A stretch of 5,048 nt of DNA from Clostridiales bacterium (GTDB lineage Bacteria > Bacillota > Clostridia > Oscillospirales > Oscillospiraceae), in the NCBI GenBank assembly GCA_021203685.1, contig JAJQAS010000026.1, forward strand, positions 1-5,048, given 5' to 3'. Below are positions 1-3,282 of this stretch, piece by piece. Numbering within the stretch: the stretch's first letter is position 1; every line of letters starts with the position of its first letter. The notes below the pieces were generated by a model that was not told the DNA's origin, did no database searches, and saw only the letters and a list, made by a program, of their open reading frames with translations. The position numbers and the translations under genes are program-made.

Positions 1-132
1 GACGGCATCAAGGGCGCGGGTTATCCCCTCCACACCCCGGTGCTGGTCACCAACTCCGACGAATACGTCTCCATCAAGCCCGTGGACGCGGCCAATATTC
101 AGGCTGGTCAGGACCTGATGACTGTGGTATAA
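1..132 (+). CDS. PTS sugar transporter, C-terminal end of EIIA (glucose family), partial
   Basis: The first 43 codons, open at the left edge, encode the C-terminal end of a glucose-family EIIA domain. The stretch IKGAGYPLHTPVLVTNSDEY matches the family's typical IKAAGY-x-L-x-TPVIVTNSD-x-Y strand region, and the tail NIQAGQDLMTVV matches its usual 'G-x-V-K-A-G-x-x-L-L-x-V' ending. The phosphorylated histidine lies upstream and is not visible. The domain passes phosphate from HPr towards EIIB during sugar import. A 6-phospho-beta-glucosidase follows 81 bases downstream, so the best inference is a beta-glucoside or cellobiose IIABC permease of the BglP/BglF type, but the IIB and IIC parts that would show specificity are outside the window. 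The stop is a tandem TAA TAG. Confidence 0.88.
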   Translation, partial: DGIKGAGYPLHTPVLVTNSDEYVSIKPVDAANIQAGQDLMTVV

Positions 133-133
133 T
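105..133 (+). promoter_or_regulatory. candidate promoter for the 6-phospho-beta-glucosidase, overlapping the PTS stop codon
   Basis: A perfect TATAAT lies at 128-133, with TG at 125-126 giving an extended -10 (TGgTATAAT). TGGTCA at 105-110 matches four of six bases of the -35 consensus at a 17-base spacing. A start near 140 would give a 5' leader of about 74 bases that contains the 152-183 hairpin. The site lies in coding sequence and across the stop codon, so chance is possible. Confidence 0.5.
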
Positions 134-151
134 AGTATAAGGCAAGCATAG

Positions 152-183
152 CCCTCTGTCCCTGCTTCGGCGGGGGCAGAGGG
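152..183 (+). promoter_or_regulatory. intercistronic stem-loop with UUCG tetraloop
   Basis: CCCTCTGTCCCTGC (152-165) pairs with GCGGGGGCAGAGGG (170-183) over 14 base pairs, including two G-U pairs, and is closed by the very stable cUUCGg tetraloop (166-169). No T-run follows (next bases are gaattct), so it is not a standard intrinsic terminator. Its place between the PTS gene and the hydrolase suggests an mRNA-processing or stability element, or a barrier to 3' exonucleases. I see no LicT/BglG-type antiterminator site overlapping it. Confidence 0.7.
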
Positions 184-213
184 GAATTCTATCACCCTGA
201 AAGGAGTAAACTT

Positions 214-1650
214 ATGTCTGTTTTGCGTAAAGACTTCCTCTGGGGCGGCGCGACCGCTGCCAATCAGTACGAGGGCGCATGGGATGTGGACGGCAAAGGC
301 CCGTCTGTCTCCGATATGTGTACCAACGGCTCCCACACCACCCCCAAGCGCGTCACCCCCACCTTTGAGGAGGGGACTCTTTACCCCAGCCGGGAGGCCA
401 CCGACTTCTATCATCACTACAAAGGGGACATCGCCCTGGCCGCCGAGATGGGCTTCAAGTGCTTCCGTATGTCCATCAACTGGACCCGCATTTTCCCCAC
501 CGGCATGGAGACCGAGCCCAACGAGGCGGGCCTGGCCTTCTACGACAAGGTCTTTGACGAGCTGAACAAGTACGGCATCGAACCGCTGGTCACCATCTCC
601 CACTATGAGCTTCCTTATGCTTTGGTGGAGAAGTACAACGGCTGGTATGGCCGGGAGGTCATCGACTGCTACGTCCGCTACTGCGAAGTTATTTTTGACC
701 GCTATCAGGACAAGGTCAAGTATTGGCTGACCTTCAACGAGATCAACTGCGGCACCATGACCATGGGCGCCGTCCTGTCTCTGGGTACTATCAAGGACTA
801 CTGCGGCCCGGTGACCGAAGTACCGGACGAGAAGCAGATCCGCTATCAGGGCCTGCACCACCAGTTCGTGGCCAGCGCCAAGGCCATCAAGCTGGCCCAT
901 GAGAAGTATCCCCAGTTCCAGATGGGCTGCATGATCTGCTTCGCCACCAAGTACCCCTACACCTGCAACCCCGACGACGTGCTGAAATGCCAGAACGAAA
1001 TGCGCCAGATGAACTGGTTTTGCTCCGACATCCAGGTGCGGGGCTATTATCCCTCCTATATGAAGCGGTTCTTCGAGGAGAATAACATCACCATCGCCAA
1101 GGAGCCGGGCGATGACGAGCTCCTGAAGCAGGGCACCGTGGACTTCTACACCTTCAGCTATTATATGACCGCCTGCGAGTCCGCTGATCCCAACGCAGAC
1201 GCTGTGGGCGGCAACCTGGTTGGCGGTTGCAAGAACCCCTACCTGAAGTCCAGCGACTGGGGCTGGCAGATCGACCCCAAGGGCCTGCGCTACACCCTGA
1301 ATGAGATTTATGATCGCTATCAGATCCCGCTGATGGTGGTGGAGAACGGCCTGGGAGCTTATGACAAGCTGGAGGAGGACGGCAGCATCCACGACAGCTA
1401 CCGCATCGACTACCTGCGCCAGCACATTGAGCAGATGGAAGAGGCCGTCAAGGACGGCGTAGACCTGATGGGCTACACCCCCTGGGGCTGGATCGACGTG
1501 GTCAGCGCCTCCACCGGCGAGATGGCCAAGCGTTACGGCATGGTCTACGTGAACAAGTACGACGACGGCACCGGCGACCTGGGCCGCCGCAAGAAGGACT
1601 CCTTCTATTGGTACAAGAAGGTCATCGAGAGCAACGGCGACGAGCTGTAA
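214..1650 (+). CDS. bglA: 6-phospho-beta-glucosidase, glycoside hydrolase family 1
   Basis: This cytoplasmic enzyme hydrolyses 6-phospho-beta-glucosides, for example cellobiose 6-phosphate, to glucose 6-phosphate plus the aglycone or sugar. The 478 residues are the family's usual length. The GH1 N-terminal signature is FLWGGATAANQYEGA at residues 8-22. The acid/base glutamate is E176 in LTFNEIN, and the nucleophile is E377 in VVENG. The phosphate-binding loop with S431, K439 and Y441 (SASTGEMAKRYG) corresponds to the Ser/Lys/Tyr triad of 6-phospho glycosidases and separates it from plain beta-glucosidases. The C-terminal KKDSFYWYKKVI is also typical. AAGGAG at 201-206 lies 7 bases before the ATG, which fixes the start. 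It follows a PTS EIIA end, so import and hydrolysis are probably co-encoded. A 6-phospho-beta-galactosidase activity is less likely but cannot be excluded. The symbol follows common usage for this family. Confidence 0.95.
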   Translation: MSVLRKDFLWGGATAANQYEGAWDVDGKGPSVSDMCTNGSHTTPKRVTPTFEEGTLYPSREATDFYHHYKGDIALAAEMGFKCFRMSINWTRIFPTGMETEPNEAGLAFYDKVFDELNKYGIEPLVTISHYELPYALVEKYNGWYGREVIDCYVRYCEVIFDRYQDKVKYWLTFNEINCGTMTMGAVLSLGTIKDYCGPVTEVPDEKQIRYQGLHHQFVASAKAIKLAHEKYPQFQMGCMICFATKYPYTCNPDDVLKCQNEMRQMNWFCSDIQVRGYYPSYMKRFFEENNITIAKEPGDDELLKQGTVDFYTFSYYMTACESADPNADAVGGNLVGGCKNPYLKSSDWGWQIDPKGLRYTLNEIYDRYQIPLMVVENGLGAYDKLEEDGSIHDSYRIDYLRQHIEQMEEAVKDGVDLMGYTPWGWIDVVSASTGEMAKRYGMVYVNKYDDGTGDLGRRKKDSFYWYKKVIESNGDEL

Positions 1651-1670
1651 GTGAGCGGCTTCGCCGAGCT

Positions 1671-1698
1671 ATTAGCTCTTAGCTTTTAGCTGTTAGCT
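1671..1698 (+). repeat. four tandem heptamers NTTAGCT
   Basis: Four contiguous 7-base units, ATTAGCT, CTTAGCT, TTTAGCT and GTTAGCT, differ only in the first base. They begin 20 bases after the hydrolase stop codon. The array is AT-rich in otherwise GC-rich DNA and does not code. Heptamer tandem repeats in intergenic DNA resemble in kind the short tandemly repeated repetitive sequences of cyanobacteria; no homology to them is claimed. Confidence 0.9.
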
Positions 1699-1787
1699 TA
1701 TGAGTTCCAGTTTTGGAGTAATTGCTCTTTTCTGTTGGTTTGGAGTACCATGCGTTTTTAGCACCCGGTTATCAATGTGCAGTGCCA

Positions 1788-1801
1788 GGCTAATGGCTAA
1801 T
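1788..1801 (+). repeat. two tandem heptamers GGCTAAT
   Basis: GGCTAAT occurs twice in direct succession and is followed by GCC. The core GCTAA is the complement of the TTAGC core of the upstream array at 1671-1698. Confidence 0.8.
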
Positions 1802-1804
1802 GCC

Positions 1805-1818
1805 TGACAGTTGACAGT
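1805..1818 (+). repeat. two tandem heptamers TGACAGT
   Basis: TGACAGT occurs twice in direct succession, ending just before the A-tract of the next terminator. It creates a TTGACA hexamer at 1811-1816, but no matching -10 lies at the correct distance, so I do not call a promoter. Confidence 0.75.
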
Positions 1819-1827
1819 TCAAAAAAA

Positions 1828-1860
1828 GAGGGGGCAGGCGTTTTTTCGTCTGCCCCTTTT
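1828..1860 (+). terminator. intrinsic terminator after the hydrolase, directly ahead of the HAD gene
   Basis: GGGGCAGGCG (1831-1840) pairs with CGTCTGCCCC (1847-1856) through ten pairs including one G-U, with a six-T loop and TTTT at 1857-1860. The A-run at 1821-1827 extends the stem at its base and could give some termination on the opposite strand. It lies 178 bases after the hydrolase stop and ends about 20 bases before the HAD start codon, so it may also act as a leader attenuator for that gene. Confidence 0.8.
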
Positions 1861-1866
1861 CCGCAA

Positions 1867-1872
1867 AGAGGT
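1867..1872 (+). promoter_or_regulatory. ribosome binding site that fixes the HAD start
   Basis: AGAGGT, within AAAGAGGTGA, lies 7 bases before the ATG at 1880. The longer reading from TTG at 1811 would translate the terminator hairpin and has no such site, so 1880 is preferred. Confidence 0.8.
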
Positions 1873-1879
1873 GAGCCAT

Positions 1880-2719
1880 ATGCCCAAAATTATTTTTCTT
1901 GACATCGACGGGACGCTGGTGGACTACGAAACCCGCGTTCCACCGTCGGCGGTGCGGGCCATCCGCGCCGCCCGGAGCCGGGGCCACCGGGTCTACTTCT
2001 GCACCGGACGTAGCCGGGCGGAGATTTACCCCGAGCTGTGGGACATCGGCGTGGACGGCATGATCGGCGGCAACGGCAGCTATGTAGAGGACGGCGGACA
2101 GGTGCTGCTGCACCAGTCCCTCTCGCTGGAGCAGTGCCGCCATGTGGTGGACTGGCTCTACCAGCGTGGGCTGGAGTTCTATCTGGAGAGCAACAGCGGC
2201 CTGTTTGGCAGCGAACACTTCCGGGAGGCGGGGCTGCCTGTCATTCAGGAGTACAGCAAGCGTAAGGAAGTCGCCAACGCTGAACAGCTGACGGTGGAGG
2301 CCGTGTTCCCGGAGATGATCTTCGGCGGCGACCTGTACCGTGACGACGTGAACAAAATCAGTTTCATTCTCAGCAGCTATCAGGACTACCTGGACGCTGC
2401 GGCGGAGTTCCCCGACCTGAAACCCGGCACCTGGGGCGGCAAGGGCGAGACCGCCCTTTTCGGCGACCTGGGGGTGAAGGACATCACCAAAGCCAACGCC
2501 ATCGAGACGCTGCTCAGGCACCTCCACGCGGACATCAGGGACACCATCGCCTTCGGCGACGCCAAGGTGGATATCCCCATGCTGGAATACTGCCACATCG
2601 GCGTGGCCATGGGCAACGGCGGCCCGGAAATTCTGCAAATGGCGGACTACGTCACCGCCGGCGTGGAAGACGACGGGCTGTATAAGGCGTTCGTCCATCT
2701 GGGCCTGATTGAAGAATAA
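1880..2719 (+). CDS. Cof-type HAD-IIB family phosphatase
   Basis: This 279-residue cytoplasmic Mg-dependent phosphatase belongs to the haloacid dehalogenase superfamily. Motif I is FLDIDGTL, with nucleophile D8 and acid/base D10. Motif II is T42 in CTGRS. Motif III is probably K204 in ITKANAI. Motif IV is GDAKVD, with D227 and D231. A C2B-type cap fits between motifs II and III, roughly residues 80-190, and the C-terminal VAMGNGGPEILQMADYVT is characteristic of the Cof subfamily. Motif IV has V230 where the classic GDxxND has Asn, a variant I associate with Clostridia members. Family members usually act on sugar phosphates or similar small phosphates, and this substrate cannot be read from sequence. 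The neighbouring phosphoglucosidase hints at sugar phosphate metabolism, but a terminator separates them. Confidence 0.93.
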   Translation: MPKIIFLDIDGTLVDYETRVPPSAVRAIRAARSRGHRVYFCTGRSRAEIYPELWDIGVDGMIGGNGSYVEDGGQVLLHQSLSLEQCRHVVDWLYQRGLEFYLESNSGLFGSEHFREAGLPVIQEYSKRKEVANAEQLTVEAVFPEMIFGGDLYRDDVNKISFILSSYQDYLDAAAEFPDLKPGTWGGKGETALFGDLGVKDITKANAIETLLRHLHADIRDTIAFGDAKVDIPMLEYCHIGVAMGNGGPEILQMADYVTAGVEDDGLYKAFVHLGLIEE

Positions 2720-2720
2720 G

Positions 2721-2759
2721 CGAAAACCACCGGAGGAAGATTCCACCGGTGGTTTTTCG
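2721..2759. terminator. bidirectional terminator between convergent genes
   Basis: ACCACCGG (2726-2733) pairs perfectly with CCGGTGGT (2746-2753). After one mismatch the inner GGA/TCC extends the stem to an AGAT loop. AAAA at 2723-2726 and TTTTT at 2753-2757 give a T-tract on either strand. It begins right after the HAD stop and ends right at the stop of the minus-strand gene, so it serves both. Confidence 0.9.
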
Positions 2760-2939
2760 TCATTCCTGCCCCAGCCCGGCCACAAACGCCTTCATCTCTC
2801 TGGCGGAGCGGATGCTGTGGGTGCGCTCCAAAATCGCCCGCTGCCGGGAGGGGGTCTGCCGCTCAAAATAGGCCATTGCGCCCGGATTGGCGCACAGCGC
2901 CATGCCGAAGCCCAGGGGAAGCTCTCTCATGGGGTCCAT
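2760..2939 (-). CDS. small conserved protein of Clostridia, unknown function (59 aa)
   Basis: The product begins MDPMRELPLGFGMALCANPG. The pattern ELPLGFGMAL, then N-x-x-AM, then a hydrophilic helix and an ending like KAFVAGL, is one I recognise from small uncharacterised Clostridia proteins. It has no signal peptide, no membrane segment and no catalytic motif that I can see, and looks like a small helical cytoplasmic protein. The frame stays open up to an ATG at 3086, but GAGGTGA lies 5 bases before the ATG at 2939 and the family-like part starts there, so the upstream 49 codons are probably untranslated. It converges on the HAD gene. A second ATG three codons in is a less likely start. Function is unknown. 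Confidence 0.75.
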   Translation of the reverse strand: MDPMRELPLGFGMALCANPGAMAYFERQTPSRQRAILERTHSIRSAREMKAFVAGLGQE

Positions 2940-2944
2940 TGCGT

Positions 2945-2951
2945 TCACCTC
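2945..2951 (-). promoter_or_regulatory. ribosome binding site that fixes the small-protein start
   Basis: Read on the minus strand, GAGGTGA stands 5 bases before the ATG at 2939. No comparable site was noticed for the longer reading from 3086. This supports the 59-residue form. Confidence 0.7.
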
Positions 2952-2979
2952 GACGGTAGCTTGCCCCAACCCTTCACCC

Positions 2980-2985
2980 ATTATA
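2980..2985 (-). promoter_or_regulatory. candidate -10 box for the small minus-strand gene
   Basis: On the minus strand this is a perfect TATAAT about 40 bases before the start codon, predicting a leader of roughly 35 bases. No good -35 hexamer lies 16-18 bases upstream. An A-run on the minus strand, about 40 bases upstream near 3024-3032, could act as an UP-like element, but this is inference. Confidence 0.45.
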
Positions 2986-3079
2986 CCCCTGAAAGTTGCC
3001 GGAACGGACACAATGAGCCATTCTGGATTTTTTTCGGGAAGGAAAAGCTCGTTTGCGGCCTTTTCGCCTGGACAACGAA
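2986..3079. other. intergenic stretch without a supported gene
   Basis: Open frames cross this stretch on both strands, but none has a ribosome binding site or protein-like composition I can support. It holds a T-run near 3024-3032 and a weak AT-rich inverted repeat (GAAAAG/CTTTTC near 3042-3066). It forms the divergent spacer between the minus-strand small gene and the plus-strand promoter at 3080. Confidence 0.5.
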
Positions 3080-3108
3080 TTGACAAAGCGGGAGGAACCT
3101 GATAAACT
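3080..3108 (+). promoter_or_regulatory. promoter for the secreted FMN-binding/Tp47-like protein gene
   Basis: A perfect TTGACA (3080-3085), a 17-base spacer and TAAACT (3103-3108), with TG at 3100-3101 giving an extended -10, make a convincing housekeeping-sigma promoter. Transcription would start near 3114-3116, leaving a leader of about 168 bases that begins at the first GGTTAG arm. Confidence 0.65.
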
Positions 3109-3110
3109 TT

Positions 3111-3158
3111 GTGGCGGTTAGCTGTGGATAATTCTTTTTACCAATGGCTAACCACCAT
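3111..3158 (+). promoter_or_regulatory. first leader hairpin
   Basis: GGTTAGC (3116-3122) pairs with GCTAACC (3147-3153). One mismatch further out, GTGG pairs with CCAT at 3155-3158, and weaker pairs extend inwards, leaving an AT-rich loop. No T-run follows, so it is not a terminator by itself. It lies at or just after the predicted transcription start. Confidence 0.6.
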
Positions 3159-3177
3159 TTACGGACAGTGGTTCGTC

Positions 3178-3246
3178 ACAACTAACCCGATAGGAGCCGC
3201 CGCATCAGCGGCCTTTTTCCGGATGTAAGGTTAGTTGTTTCTAACC
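3178..3246 (+). promoter_or_regulatory. leader inverted repeats with alternative pairings
   Basis: ACAACTAACC (3178-3187) is a perfect 10-base inverted repeat of GGTTAGTTGT (3229-3238) and encloses a terminator-like hairpin. The same GGTTAG (3229-3234) can instead pair with CTAACC at 3241-3246 across a six-base loop. With the arms of the first hairpin there are five alternating GGTTAG/CTAACC arms in about 130 bases. The two pairings of the 3229 arm exclude each other, as expected for a conformational switch, though a repeat element is another explanation. Confidence 0.55.
3196..3218 (+). terminator. terminator-like hairpin within the leader
   Basis: GCCGC (3196-3200) pairs with GCGGC (3208-3212) around a seven-base loop, and CTTTTT follows (T-run 3214-3218). 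It lies downstream of the promoter and 65 bases before the start codon, which is the position of an attenuator. The stem is only five pairs, so its strength is uncertain. Confidence 0.55.
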
Positions 3247-3282
3247 GTTGAGTGTCTGATTCTAATGAAAGGAAGTACAAAA

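Larger units (their letters stand above)
1670..1802 (+). repeat. imperfect inverted repeat formed by two heptamer arrays
   Basis: Bases 1670-1684 (TATTAGCTCTTAGCT) can pair with 1788-1802 (GGCTAATGGCTAATG) in 14 of 15 positions, three of them G-U, enclosing about 103 bases. Because both arms are heptamer repeats, other registers are possible. The arms could fold in the 3' untranslated RNA of the hydrolase, or could be the ends of a small non-autonomous element; I see no target-site duplication that settles this. Confidence 0.55.

Noticed and set aside
152..183. Intrinsic terminator between PTS gene and hydrolase
   Set aside because: The stem is strong, but no T-run follows, so it is described as a stem-loop instead.
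1811..1816. TTGACA hexamer as a -35 box for the HAD gene
   Set aside because: It is created by the TGACAGT tandem repeat, and the expected -10 position (about 1834-1839) is GC-rich terminator stem.
1811..1879. N-terminal extension of the HAD protein from TTG at 1811
   Set aside because: It would translate the terminator hairpin and heptamer repeat, while a good ribosome binding site precedes the ATG at 1880, just ahead of the conserved FLDIDGTL start.
1790..2785. A 331-codon open frame on the minus strand over the HAD gene
   Set aside because: It is antisense to a gene with all four HAD motifs, spans two terminators, and has a shadow-like Val/Ala/His-rich composition.
2709..3083. A 124-codon plus-strand frame
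   Set aside because: It overlaps the HAD end, the bidirectional terminator and the small minus-strand gene, and resembles no protein I know.
3144..3185. A 13-codon leader ORF (MANHHLRTVVRHN) ending just before the leader terminator
   Set aside because: The position and three His codons recall attenuation leader peptides, but no ribosome binding site precedes it and the downstream gene is not biosynthetic. Kept only as a curiosity.
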